Shown here piece after piece: positions 8,125 through 17,600 of a stretch of DNA of 64,000 nucleotides. The notes under the pieces were generated by a model, which saw only the letters and a program-made list of their open reading frames with translations, ran no database searches and was not told the DNA's origin. A program made the translations under genes and the position numbers. Position 1 is the first letter of the stretch. Each line of letters begins with the position of its first letter. Origin of the DNA: Limnohabitans sp. (GTDB lineage Bacteria > Pseudomonadota > Gammaproteobacteria > Burkholderiales > Burkholderiaceae_C); NCBI RefSeq assembly GCF_023910625.1, contig NZ_JAAVVW010000003.1, positions 2,418,001 through 2,482,000 of the forward strand, given 5' to 3'.

Positions 8125-10194
8125 ATGGACGAGAACTTGGCAATATTCCGTGATGGAGTAGTTAAACGCGCAATTGAAGAGTTCGGCGGCCGAGACCCCG
8201 AGGCTGGATTCGGCGTTGTTGCAGGGCAATTGTTGGAAGATGCTGAGGAGCTGACTGATTTCGTGGCCAGTCCATACCGCGGCACAGGGGCGAGGCGCAG
8301 GAGTCTCGGAATAGACGGATATGCGTTCGATGAGGTGGATGGCTCCTTACGTCTGGTCATTGTCGAGTTCAGCGGGGACAAGCTCCCGGTCACTCTCACG
8401 CAGACTACGGCGAAGACCATCTTCGGAAGGGTTATTGCATTTGTCGACGAAGCATTGTCAGGTAACGATGACCACCTTCCAGCAGACGAAGATCCCGCCA
8501 CAGATCTGTCTGCTTTAATGCATCTGCATAGGGCAAATATCACGAGGTTGCGGATCTATCTGGCGACTGATGCGCTCATGAGCGACCATATCCGTAACTG
8601 GCCAGAGGAGACTGTAGGTGGAATTCCTGCCGAGTTCCACATCTGGGATATTGCCCGTTTTCATGACGCATTCACATCTAGTTCAGGGCGCGAGGCCTTG
8701 ATAGTCAACTTCAAAAAGCTAGTTGATGATGGGGTCCCGTGTCTTAAGGCCAGCCTGAATCAGTCAGAATACAGTGGCTATCTTTGCGTTCTTCCCGGCG
8801 ATGCCCTGGCTCGTATGTATGAAGAATATGGCAGTCGTCTTCTTGAAGGAAATGTCAGAAGTTTCTTGGGGAAGGCTGTGAAGGTGAACAAGGCTATTCG
8901 TGAGACCACCCTGCGTAGCCCCGAGATGTTCTTTGCTTTCAACAACGGGATCGCAGCTACCGCGACTTCGGTCGAAACCTTGCTCACCCCTGATGGCATG
9001 AGGCTTCTTTCTGCAACCGACCTGCAGATCGTGAATGGCGGACAGACCACTGCATCTCTGGCACATGCACGTCGAAAAGACGGAGCAGAGCTTGGTGGGA
9101 TTTTTGTGCCAATGAAGCTTTCTGTTGTGGATGCAGGAAGATCAGATGAGATGATTCCCAAAATCTCTGAGTTTGCAAACAGGCAAACCAAGGTGTCCGA
9201 CTCAGACCTTTTCTCGAATCACGCTTTTCATAGAAAGATGGAGGAGTTGTCGAGACGGATCAAGGCACCACCGAGGGCAGGATCGCAGAGACCAACGACT
9301 TGGTTCTACGAACGCGCAAAAGGCCAGTATCGCATCGAGACGACAAAGATGAGTCCGTCTGAAAAGCTTCGATTTGAAGCCGATAATCCCAGGCGTCAAC
9401 TCATCACAAAGACAGATTTGGCCAAAATTGAAAACTCTTGGCGACAGATGCCACATGAGGTCAGTAAAGGCGCACAAAAGAACTTTGATGTTTACAGCCG
9501 ATTTATTGTTGCCGAATGGCTGAACAATCCTCTTCAGTTCAACGATGAGTTTTTCAAGGCAGTAGCTGCACATGCGATTGTGTTCCGCGATCTGGAGCAA
9601 CTCATTCCAACACAGACTGATTGGTATGACGGTGGCTATCGAGCAAACATCATTACATTCACTATTGCGAAGCTGATCCAAGTAATTTCAGAGCAGGGGG
9701 CGGGAAGGGTTTTGAACCTTCAATCCATCTGGCGGGCGCAGGCGATTTCTCCAGCACTAACCGAGCAGCTGAAGGTGATTGCAAAAAACATGTACGAAGT
9801 GATTACATCCCCTGAACAGGGGATAGAAAACATCACGGAATGGTGCAAGAAAGAACTGGCTTGGCAGCGTGCTCAACAGAAGCAGGCTCAGCTGCTGCCG
9901 GCGTTGGCAGCAGAGCTTGTGTCTCAGACAGAAGTTCAGCATCGCATGGAGGACGCCGTTGTAGTTGCACGCATTGACTCGGATATTGCTGCAATCACGG
10001 AGGTAGTGAACTACAAATATTCGAATTGGCGAAAGCTTCGTGATTGGGGAATTCAATGCAAGGAGCTGACTCCAAAGGAAGACCAACTTTTGATGTTGGC
10101 TGGCTCATCTGGTCGGGTTCCAACTTCCAAGCAAGCAGTGGCAATTCTCCTGATTCGCAAACGTCTAGAGCAGGCGGGCTACCAAGGTAGTTAG
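8125..10194 (+). CDS. AIPR family abortive-infection phage-resistance protein
   Basis: 689 aa, close to the usual size of the AIPR (PF10592) family. The family core is clear at about 225-420: LYEEYGSRLLEGNVRSFLG-like sequence, then VNKAIRETTLRSPEMFFAFN, NGIAATA, IVNGGQTTASLAHA, PKISEFANRQTKVSDSDLFS and a WFYERAKGQY segment. AIPR proteins are linked to abortive infection and are often found beside restriction or DISARM-like genes; the biochemical activity is not settled. The N-terminal ~200 residues look like an extra domain (strand-rich, LRLVIVEFSGDKL) that resembles a degenerate restriction-endonuclease-like fold, but no catalytic motif is certain. The gene is transcribed away from the leftward defense operon and converges on the methyltransferase, with a hairpin between them. 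The start has GGAGAG upstream. It is one of the few rightward genes in this A+T-richer island. Confidence 0.8.
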   Translation: MDENLAIFRDGVVKRAIEEFGGRDPEAGFGVVAGQLLEDAEELTDFVASPYRGTGARRRSLGIDGYAFDEVDGSLRLVIVEFSGDKLPVTLTQTTAKTIFGRVIAFVDEALSGNDDHLPADEDPATDLSALMHLHRANITRLRIYLATDALMSDHIRNWPEETVGGIPAEFHIWDIARFHDAFTSSSGREALIVNFKKLVDDGVPCLKASLNQSEYSGYLCVLPGDALARMYEEYGSRLLEGNVRSFLGKAVKVNKAIRETTLRSPEMFFAFNNGIAATATSVETLLTPDGMRLLSATDLQIVNGGQTTASLAHARRKDGAELGGIFVPMKLSVVDAGRSDEMIPKISEFANRQTKVSDSDLFSNHAFHRKMEELSRRIKAPPRAGSQRPTTWFYERAKGQYRIETTKMSPSEKLRFEADNPRRQLITKTDLAKIENSWRQMPHEVSKGAQKNFDVYSRFIVAEWLNNPLQFNDEFFKAVAAHAIVFRDLEQLIPTQTDWYDGGYRANIITFTIAKLIQVISEQGAGRVLNLQSIWRAQAISPALTEQLKVIAKNMYEVITSPEQGIENITEWCKKELAWQRAQQKQAQLLPALAAELVSQTEVQHRMEDAVVVARIDSDIAAITEVVNYKYSNWRKLRDWGIQCKELTPKEDQLLMLAGSSGRVPTSKQAVAILLIRKRLEQAGYQGS

Positions 10195-10257
10195 TCGCGC
10201 ACAGTTTAGGCGTTGAGCGCATTTGGTTAAATTGAAATCTAAATTTGTATCTAGACG

Positions 10258-10292
10258 CGAAGCGAAGCATGTCGCTTCGTTCAACATTTTTT
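10258..10292. terminator. Bidirectional terminator between AIPR and methyltransferase genes
   Basis: Perfect 8-bp arms CGAAGCGA / TCGCTTCG with a 6-base loop (10258-10279), followed by a short T-rich run on the plus strand (10287-10292). It lies in the 101-base gap between two convergent genes, so it probably ends both transcripts. Confidence 0.6.
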
Positions 10293-10295
10293 CAT

Positions 10296-11858
10296 TTACG
10301 CGCCTGACACTATCAAGTTCACTACATGAGCAATCTGGTTAGCAAGCAGCGATGGCACCGCATTCCCGACTTGGTGGTATTGCTGAGTCCGATTTCCTTG
10401 GAAGAAATAGTTGTCCGGGAATGTCTGTAGTCTTGCCGCCTCTCTTACCGTGAGGCTGCGACATTGCCGGGGGTCAGGATGAATGAAGTAGTGGCCGTCT
10501 TTGGCGATGTGGCTAGTCACAGTCGTACTTGGTGCCTTCTGTAGCTGCACTCTAAATCGATCAGCGAACTTGCCTGATTCCCAGTTAGCATGGTCAGGGG
10601 CAAGACCTTTGAGTGAAAAATCATGGTGGCCCTTGGGTGACCGGTTGAAGGTCTTGCCGAAAACGGCGGTGAAATAGTAGCGGGCAAGGTCACTGGACAT
10701 GTGTGAGCGTGCCTCATGGTTCAGCCAAACGTTGAGCCTTGGATCGGTTACCCATTTGTGAAATGTTGTCTGCCCATGAAAGGCGTTGTGGCGGGGAAAT
10801 CTGAGCGCTCCTGTTGCGAGACTTCCGTTCATGCGAAGCATCCCCGCTTTAAGTTCTTCAGCCAGCGTGCCCATGCGCTGTGCAATAGCATCTTTGTAGA
10901 GCATATTGGCGTTGCTAAGAACCGCTTCACACCATCCTTTATCGCTGTCGCTTGTGCTGAGTTTGCTACGTAAAAGTGGCATTCCTGAAAATGCATCTTC
11001 AACACAAAGCGGATCAGATTCCCGTAAGAATTTTTTTCCGTCGTAGCCAAGGTCCTCTCGCACGCCTAGCAAAATCACGCGATGTCTTGCCTGTGGAATT
11101 CCAAATTTTTCTGCTTTGATAACGAATTCACTGGCATCCAGTTCTTCGGGGTCGTCACCATGCACGAATTTCGCAGGTGAAACAAGTGAGTGAATGGTGT
11201 ATCGCGCACCGTCTCTTTTGCCAAGCGCTTGGCCCGGGTCCGTCAGGTCTCTGAGAATGTCGTGAAAGACGAGTTTGCCGCCCACCTTCGCTGAAAGAAT
11301 ACCTTTCACGTTTTCCATCACGAAAACTGCAGGTCGGCTGCGATGCAAGATGCGCAAATATTCTTTGTACAGAAAGTGACGGTGATCGTTTTCCGCTATG
11401 TAGTCCTGCTTGCCCATGTTGCGGGCGCGTCCCACAAGCGAGTAGGCCTGACAAGGGGGCCCGCCGATCAGCACAGTCTCATCTTCACGCAGTTTTGCTT
11501 GTTTAAGTAGAGCATCCAGTTGCTGGTTGTGTTCTGGATTGCCAAGCGTCAATTGGTGTGCCTCTGCGCTTGCAGCCTTCCACGCAAGTGGGAAAAGATC
11601 GCGCGGGTGCGGTGAATCCGCTGATTCGCAGAAACTGTAATAGGCATTCAGTGCCTTTTGATCGCCCTGTATCTTGCGAAAGAAGCTACGCAGAGTGAGT
11701 GTTTGGTGAGCACTGGATTCCATTTCTGCAGACAGTGCAATGTCAAAAATGGTGCCCTTCTTGTAGGTTGCAAAGCCCTCTCCAAGACCGCCTGGGCCTG
11801 CAAAGAGATCGATGATTTTGTATGTCATTTTTTGGGTATGGCGCGCAAGTCCACTCAT
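10296..11858 (-). CDS. DNA (cytosine-5-)-methyltransferase, DISARM DrmMII candidate
   Basis: 520 aa, with the C5-methylase motifs in canonical order: motif I IDLFAGPGGLGEGF (about 16-29, SAM binding), motif IV GGPPCQAYS with catalytic Cys136, motif VI VMENVKGIL (Glu182), motif VIII QARHRVILLG (256-265), then the target-recognition region, motif IX LTVREAARLQTFP and motif X QVGNAVP. It transfers a methyl group from SAM to C5 of cytosine and would protect host DNA from the island's restriction machinery. Class 2 DISARM uses a C5 methylase of this type (DrmMII), which fits the DrmA-like helicase at the other end of the island. The first ATG is kept; an ATG ten codons later (11828) is equally possible because neither has a clear ribosome-binding site. 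A stand-alone protective methylase is the alternative. Confidence 0.88.
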   Translation of the reverse strand: MSGLARHTQKMTYKIIDLFAGPGGLGEGFATYKKGTIFDIALSAEMESSAHQTLTLRSFFRKIQGDQKALNAYYSFCESADSPHPRDLFPLAWKAASAEAHQLTLGNPEHNQQLDALLKQAKLREDETVLIGGPPCQAYSLVGRARNMGKQDYIAENDHRHFLYKEYLRILHRSRPAVFVMENVKGILSAKVGGKLVFHDILRDLTDPGQALGKRDGARYTIHSLVSPAKFVHGDDPEELDASEFVIKAEKFGIPQARHRVILLGVREDLGYDGKKFLRESDPLCVEDAFSGMPLLRSKLSTSDSDKGWCEAVLSNANMLYKDAIAQRMGTLAEELKAGMLRMNGSLATGALRFPRHNAFHGQTTFHKWVTDPRLNVWLNHEARSHMSSDLARYYFTAVFGKTFNRSPKGHHDFSLKGLAPDHANWESGKFADRFRVQLQKAPSTTVTSHIAKDGHYFIHPDPRQCRSLTVREAARLQTFPDNYFFQGNRTQQYHQVGNAVPSLLANQIAHVVNLIVSGA

Positions 11859-12094
11859 GTTTAGATTGCCAGGAGGGCGACTTTATTTGCTGCGAAAAAA
11901 TCTATCACTGCTTGAGGCGACGGCCATTAACGCAGTGATAAATTTTGGTTTTTGGTCATTATCCGACTGGGAATGGCAGATGAAAGATCCCCGGACTAGC
12001 TTCCACCATTCCGCTCTGTACGTGGTTGAAATGAAATCAGCAACTTTGTGAGTATGCAACCAAGAATAGAAAAAATTCACACAGCACAGGTTCA

Positions 12095-12379
12095 TTAGTG
12101 GACTACGGCTTGCTTGACTTTCATGGACTTCTGGAAATAGTTGAGAGCCACCTCGTAGACCAAATCACCATGGCTCTCGAACAAGATGTGAATGCCCTCT
12201 TGCAATTTTTGGCACTCTAGGGGGGCGAAGACCTGTTCACCAGTCTCAATTGAAACAATGTCTTCAGGCTGGTCATCAGGATGAAAAAGAAGGCCTTCCA
12301 GATACAACTTGTTAAACCAGCGCTCCAAAGCGAAGCGGCTTTTGCCCGGGATTGCAGGGATGCGATTTTGCTTGTTCAT
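12095..12379 (-). CDS. Small hypothetical protein (94 aa) next to methyltransferase
   Basis: 94 aa. The start at 12379 is chosen over an upstream one because GGAGGT lies five bases before it. The protein is soluble and acidic in its middle (FHPDDQPEDIVSIETG), with no recognised domain. It points the same way as the methyltransferase gene, whose start is 236 bases downstream. It is divergent from the tiny genes at 12.54 kb, and two LexA-like boxes lie between them. An accessory or regulatory protein of the island is possible; no function is assigned. Confidence 0.65.
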   Translation of the reverse strand: MNKQNRIPAIPGKSRFALERWFNKLYLEGLLFHPDDQPEDIVSIETGEQVFAPLECQKLQEGIHILFESHGDLVYEVALNYFQKSMKVKQAVVH

Positions 12380-12470
12380 GCTACCTCCAATGATCTTTTG
12401 AGTTGCGCAGCAGTTTCGTGTTGAATCCGCAGTCGCTGCTTGCACTGATTTGCGAATTTATTCATCCATT

Positions 12471-12505
12471 GTGTATAAAAATACAGTACATGTATAGACA
12501 TACAG
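12471..12505. promoter_or_regulatory. Two tandem LexA-like (SOS) boxes
   Basis: GTGT-N8-ACAG at 12471-12486 and ATGT-N8-ACAG at 12490-12505. Each matches seven of the eight fixed bases of the LexA box CTGT-N8-ACAG, with A+T-rich spacers (ATAAAAAT and ATAGACAT) as in known boxes. Their centres are 19 bp apart, a spacing seen in strongly controlled SOS promoters. They lie between the divergent small genes at 12379 and 12541 and could control either. LexA binding is inferred. Confidence 0.6.
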
Positions 12506-12540
12506 TTAATTTATGTGCATCTTTTTATGGGGAGTTGCGC

Positions 12541-12684
12541 ATGAGCCACATGAACCAATCAGCAGTTGCTGGCCCGTATGTTTTTGAGCGTGGCGGACTA
12601 ACAAGCGTCAATGAACTTGATGCGACAACAGCGGTTGCGCGATTTGATTTTTTGCGAGGATTGCGACAGCGAAGTGCCTGTTGA
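12541..12684 (+). CDS. Tiny ORF (47 aa) downstream of LexA-like boxes
   Basis: 47 codons, with GGGGAG six bases before the ATG and the LexA-like boxes 36 bases upstream, so the start is well placed. The product (begins MSHMNQSAVAGPY) matches nothing I know. It overlaps the next small ORF in another frame, so either the two are translationally coupled or one indel has split a single small gene. Confidence 0.4.
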   Translation: MSHMNQSAVAGPYVFERGGLTSVNELDATTAVARFDFLRGLRQRSAC

Positions 12685-12742
12685 TGGCGCGGGGCTGTGT
12701 ACGTACTGCTTTAGTCCGATACCAGAAGACGGGGACGAATAA
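12611..12742 (+). CDS. Tiny putative zinc-ribbon protein (43 aa)
   Basis: 43 codons from ATG 12611 (or 40 from ATG 12620). The product contains CEDC and, 13 residues after the second of those cysteines, CTYC, a spacing consistent with a four-cysteine zinc ribbon, and ends in an acidic tail (PIPEDGDE). It overlaps the preceding ORF and has no good ribbon of its own upstream, so coupling or a programmed or accidental frameshift is plausible. No family is assigned. Confidence 0.4.
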   Translation: MNLMRQQRLRDLIFCEDCDSEVPVDGAGLCTYCFSPIPEDGDE

Positions 12743-13080
12743 TCTTTCTTGATGTGGGGCGTGGGCAGAGACAGTTTGTCCGACGCTCCCCGGTTTTCAA
12801 TCAGAAATTGACGATCTTTTCTTGGAATTGCGGGCCATAGACTGGCATGTCTCCATCTTTTCCGCCCCAGTGGCGTCGTTCCCACGCAAGAAGGCGAGCG
12901 AGGGCAAGGTGCAGGATGGAGGCAACGGATTGAACCACGGGCACGAGGCCCGAGGAATCAAGCCCCTCCAAACAAGCTCACTAGCTTGGCCACCTCGACA
13001 TTGCGCGGGTGTGAGCACCCGCAAAGAACACCCTGTTGCCCCGGATCCCTTGGCGATGAGACCGTCTCGCCTGCACTCGC
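12743..13080. other. Non-coding or decayed stretch
   Basis: No convincing gene. On the minus strand a 50-odd-codon open frame ending at 12801 reads LARLLAWERRHWGGKDGD, which looks protein-like and could be the tail of a decayed gene. A hairpin with 7-bp arms (GCGGGTG / CACCCGC, 13006-13023) lies downstream of the hydrolase gene but lacks a T-run. Confidence 0.3.
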
Positions 13081-13938
13081 TCAGCGTACCTCACCGGTGA
13101 AGGCTTTGAGGAAAAATGCCAGTGTCTTGCTGCGTGCATCCTCGGCGGCATCTGCATCGCGATAGAAGCGCACCTGTCCGCCTTTACCCTGATGGGCTGT
13201 GGGGTCGAAGATCAAACGGTCGGACCCTGCAGGCGAGTCGAATCCGTGGGTGGCACCGGGGTAGTGCTGCAGGGTCATCAATGCGCTGGCTGATGCGGGC
13301 AGGGCGTTGTAGAACAATTGAGCCGCGTCCGGCGGGCCGTAGTCGTCTTTGCCGCCCGAGACCAGCAGGACGGGGGCGCCGGTCAGCTCGGCATACACCC
13401 CAACCGTGGCGGCTTCCTTGGCAAGCTTCTCGTGCGCCCACCAGACCCCGTAGTACGCCGCGTGCGCGGCAAATGCTGGTTGACCATCTGCAAAGAAGCT
13501 GCGGTGCGTTTGCTTGGACGCAGTGCGCAGCGCCAAGTTACCACCCCACGAAAAACCCATCACGCCGATTTTCTTTGAATCCACCGCTGGGTGGCTGGCC
13601 AAAAACCGCAGAGCGCCATAAGCATGCGTCAACGTGGTGGTGTGGCCGCCCTTGAAGCGCCCGCCCTGCGGAAACATGAAGAGTTCCAGTGTCGCGATGC
13701 CTGACTTGTTCAGGGCTTGCGCGTGAAACGCGCCGCGTCCGTCTATGCCGCCGCTGCCATGCAGGATGACCACCGCTGGCACAGGCCGCTGAGCAGCTGC
13801 AGGCCATTGCAAGGTGGCGGTGACCTTCTCTTGTACAGGGAACCCGGCACCTACGGCACCTGGGAACGACACTTGCTCAGAGGCTGCCCAAACACACGCT
13901 GACAGGCACGCCATCAGCCCAATCAAGATGGATCGCAT
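13081..13938 (-). CDS. Secreted dienelactone-hydrolase-like alpha/beta hydrolase
   Basis: 285 aa from the ATG at 13938, chosen because AGGAG lies eight bases upstream and it opens directly into a signal peptide (MRSILIGLMACLSACVWA). The alpha/beta-hydrolase core is complete: oxyanion region VVILHGSGGIDGR, nucleophile elbow GFSWGG (Ser), acid in GGKDDYGPPDA and catalytic His in GATHGFD. The family hydrolyses esters or lactones; the substrate is unknown. The export signal suggests a periplasmic enzyme. It stands alone, between the island junction and an IS91-family remnant, and is G+C-rich like the genome rather than like the island to its left. Confidence 0.82.
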   Translation of the reverse strand: MRSILIGLMACLSACVWAASEQVSFPGAVGAGFPVQEKVTATLQWPAAAQRPVPAVVILHGSGGIDGRGAFHAQALNKSGIATLELFMFPQGGRFKGGHTTTLTHAYGALRFLASHPAVDSKKIGVMGFSWGGNLALRTASKQTHRSFFADGQPAFAAHAAYYGVWWAHEKLAKEAATVGVYAELTGAPVLLVSGGKDDYGPPDAAQLFYNALPASASALMTLQHYPGATHGFDSPAGSDRLIFDPTAHQGKGGQVRFYRDADAAEDARSKTLAFFLKAFTGEVR

Positions 13939-14195
13939 GGGATGTTTCTCCTGGGAGTTACGGTGGGTGGCGGAGAGGAAATCCGACCACTTGATCAAGA
14001 TTATGGCCCGGGTTTTGGGCATCACCAGCCTCCAGGCTGAGCCTGCGTAAGCACTGGTTCAGGTCCAGTTGCCCAAAATCTGCCGATTTCCCCACTCTTG
14101 GGGGGTGCAAGGTGCAGCCTGCCTCGCAGCGGCGGTCAGCTCGCTGCTTTGGCCCTCACCAACTGATGCGCTGATCGACCTCAAAGTCGGTCAGT

Positions 14196-14480
14196 GCTAT
14201 CGATGCCACCGCTGCGGCCCAGGTACAGGCCGATTTGCGCCGACGCATTCTGCGCGCCTTCGTGGGCCGGGGCCTGATCGAGAAGGCAGATGCCAAAGAC
14301 ATGCTGGCCTACCAGCACAGCGGCTTCTCGGTGGACGCTGGTGTGTGCATCGAGGCACACGACCGCGCTGCACTGGAGCGGCTGCTGAGGTACTGCGCCT
14401 GATCGCCTTGATGACCGAGGGCGTGCAGATCCGTCGGATTCTCGATCACATCGGCGTCGACTCAGAATGCCACACGGGCG
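14196..14480 (+). pseudogene. IS91-family (Y2) transposase remnant
   Basis: Two pieces of an IS91-type transposase are joined by an internal deletion. The first frame (14202-14402) reads QVQADLRRRILRAFVGRG, then DMLAYQHSGFSVDAGV and ALERLLRYCA, and then a stop. The next frame reads RLIALMTEGVQIRRILDHIG, the conserved C-terminal segment of these transposases. The zinc-binding N-terminus and the catalytic tyrosines are missing. The remnant marks the left border of the G+C-rich accessory block. The rest of 13939-14610 shows no gene. Confidence 0.7.
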
Positions 14481-14610
14481 GGAAATCCCGGGTTCGCTCG
14501 GGCTTCGAAGCCTTTTACTGGTGCGCGATACATCGGCTCGTGTGGTTGAATTTTTTTTACGTCATATGTGATGTCAATCTGATATATTGGTATTCAATTT
14601 TTTGACAGCC

Positions 14611-17600
14611 ATGCCCGCTGTGAGCAAGCAAACTTCCCACGCCAAAGGCTCCCTGCTGCGTCTGTTGGGTGGCTTCGAGTTACGCGATTGCCTGGGTCGT
14701 GTCTTGCCCTTGCCCTACGACAAGGTGCGCGCCCTGCTGGCCATGCTGGCGCTGCAGACCGGGCCGCTGGCGCGGGAAACTCTGGCCGAAACCCTATGGC
14801 CCGACTCCCCACTGGAGCAGGCGCGAGCCAATTTGCGCCGAGCGCTGTTTGACTTGCGCAGGGTGCTGGCCCAACTCTGGCCCGATCAGCCCGATCTGGA
14901 GCCGCTGCTGTCCGACAAGAAACATTTGCAGCTGCGCGAGGATTTGGCCTGGCAATTAGACTGCCGGGACTTCGCCCTGGCCCAACTGGCTGCCGCCACG
15001 CCGCAACCGCAGGCGCGCCGCCAAGCCCTGCAGCAAGCTCTGAACCTCTACCGCGGTCCCTTGCTCGACGGTTTGCAGCTGCCCGAAGCGCCGGGCTTCG
15101 AAGCCTGGCTGCAACCGCGACGCGAGGCGCTGCTGCGCCAGGCTCAGCAGTTGCTGGAGACGTTGGGCCAACTGTTTGAGGACGCCGGCGAAGCCGAGGC
15201 CGCACTGGCCTGCGCCCGGCGCGCTCTGGCCCAAGACCCCTGGTGTGAACCCGCCCTGCGCCGCTGCATGCGCATGCTGGCGCCCACGTCCGCGGGCGAA
15301 GCCCTGGCCTTGTTCGAACAGTTTCGCCTGCAACTGCAGAGCGATCTACAGATCCCGCCGCAAGCGGCCACTCAGGCCCTCGCCGAGCGTCTGCGCAACA
15401 GCGCCGCCCAGACACCCCAAGCCCCGGCCGCACACGCCGAGCGCCGCCGGGTCGTCGCCCTGGCTTGTGAATGGGAAGTTTCGTCGGACGAGGCCGCCCG
15501 CGAGGCCGAGGCCCTGGCCACCGCCTTACAAGCCCGGCTGCAACAAGCCCGCGTGCTCCTTCAAGCGCGCGGTGCCCATGTGCAACGCGCAGAAGGCGGC
15601 GCGCTGCTGGCCTTTTTTGGCCACCCGCGCGCGCAAGAGCAGGCGCCACGCCTGGCCCTGGACGCCGCGCTGGAATTGGCCGCCACGGACAAAAGAAACA
15701 GCCTTGCGCCCCGCGCCCTGCGCCAGGGCCTGCATGTGGGCTGGGTGCATGCCGACCCAGAGCTGGCCTCACCCGACAGCGTGGGCGCGCTCTCGCGCCA
15801 AGCACGCAAGCTGGCCCTTCAGGCCGAAGCCAACAGCATCCATGTCAGCGCCGAGCTACAGCAGCAAAGCGAACGCCACCATCGCTTTGCAGCCACGGCA
15901 GAACCCGGCCGCGGCGCCAGCCTGCTGGGCATCCGCTCAGCCAAAGCCAGCAGCCGGATATACGCGCTCAATCCCATGGTCGGCCGCAGCGCCGAACTGG
16001 CGCTGCTTCGGCAAGAATGGCTCTTGGCTCAAGGCAGCGCGCGCACGGTCTGGGTGCAAGGCGAGCCTGGCCTGGGCAAGACCCGGCTGCTGCAGGCCTT
16101 GCACCAGCATGTGGCGGCCGCTGCGGATAACGCGCCAACGCCGATCTACGAGCTGCAGTGCCGCCCCGAGTATCGCTACACGCCTTTGGAGCCAGTGCGG
16201 GCCACGCTGCGCCGGCGCATGGGTACCGCACTGAAGGGCGATGCAGGGCAGGCAGAGGCCGCCCTCAGCGCACTGCTGCAGCAAGCCGGCCTGCCACTGG
16301 CTGGTCATGAGGCCGCGCGCGCCCTGCTGCGCCCGTTGCTGCTGCAACACCAGAACACGTCGGCCCCGGCGGAGCCTTTGCACAAGCGTGAGCTGTACAC
16401 CTTGCTGTGCGAACTTTTCGAAGGCTTGGCCCAGGGTCGGCCGGAGCTCATGCTGCTGGAAGATCTGCACTGGGCCGACCCGTCGACGCTGGAGCTGCTG
16501 CAACTGCATCTCCAACGGCAACTTGAGCACCCCGCCCCGCAGCGCGCCCCGGGCCTGCTGCTGCTGAGCTCGCGCGAGGCGCCGCACGACGAAGTGCGCG
16601 CCAGCCTGGACTTGTGCCTGAATCTGCAGCCCCTGCCGCCCGAAGACATGGCCCGCCTGATCGAGCAACTCGACACCGCCCCGGCTTCGGCCGCGCAACG
16701 CCTGCAAGTGCTGCAACGCGCCGGCGGCGTGCCACTGTTTGCAGAAGAGCTGGCGCGCTCGATGCGCCTGCGCCCGTCCGACAAAGTGCCGGCCACGCTC
16801 TGGGACTTGCTGGCAGCGAGCCTGGACCGCCTGCCGCCCGAGACCAAGCACGTGGCTCAGGGCGCGGCTCTGTTGGGCAGCACCAGCTCGCCCGCCTTGC
16901 TGCAAGAGCTGCTGCAGCTGCCGGCCGGGCCACTGGCGCAGCAGCTGGCCCAGTTGCAGCGGCTCGACCTGCTGCAGAGCATTGACCTACAGCACTGGCA
17001 GTTCCGCCATGCATTGATCCGCGACGCCGCTCTGGAAACCCTCAGCACCAGCAAGCGCCGAGCCTTGCACCGGCGCGCCGCCCAGGCCTTGATGGGTCCC
17101 TTCTCCGCCCTGGCCGCTGATGCGCCCGAGGCCCTGGCCCAGCACCTGCAGGCGGCCGGCGACCCGGTGGCCGCGCACTACTGGCTGCAGGCAGCTGAGC
17201 GCGCCGCCGCTCAATCGGCCCACCAAGAAGCCCGCCACGGCTTCGAGCAAGGCCTGGCCGCCTTGCAGATGACCGGGGCCGCACCAACCCTGATCCAACG
17301 CCTGCGCCTGCCATTGCTGCTGGGCCTGGGGCGCAGCCTGTTGGCCCTGGAGGGCTACGGCTCTGCGTCCGCTCGCCAGTGCTTGCGCCAGGCGCTGCAG
17401 GCCTGCGATGAGCCTGGTGCCGCCAGCGGCCCGGGCCAACGCTTTCAGGCGCTCTGGGGCCTGTGGTTGGGCAGCCGCAGCGGCCCGGGCGAAAGCCCGG
17501 TGCTCACTCTGGCGCAAGAACTGCTGGACGTGGCCGCCGACACAAATGACGCCACTGCCGACGTGCAAGCGCGTTATGCCTTGGGCAACAACCTGTTCTT

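Noticed and set aside
12801-12990. Minus-strand protein-like frame (LARLLAWERRHWGG)
   Set aside because: No ATG start, short and unmatched to any family; noted only as a possible decayed tail.
13006-13023. GC-rich hairpin downstream of the hydrolase gene as a terminator
   Set aside because: No T-run follows on the relevant strand.
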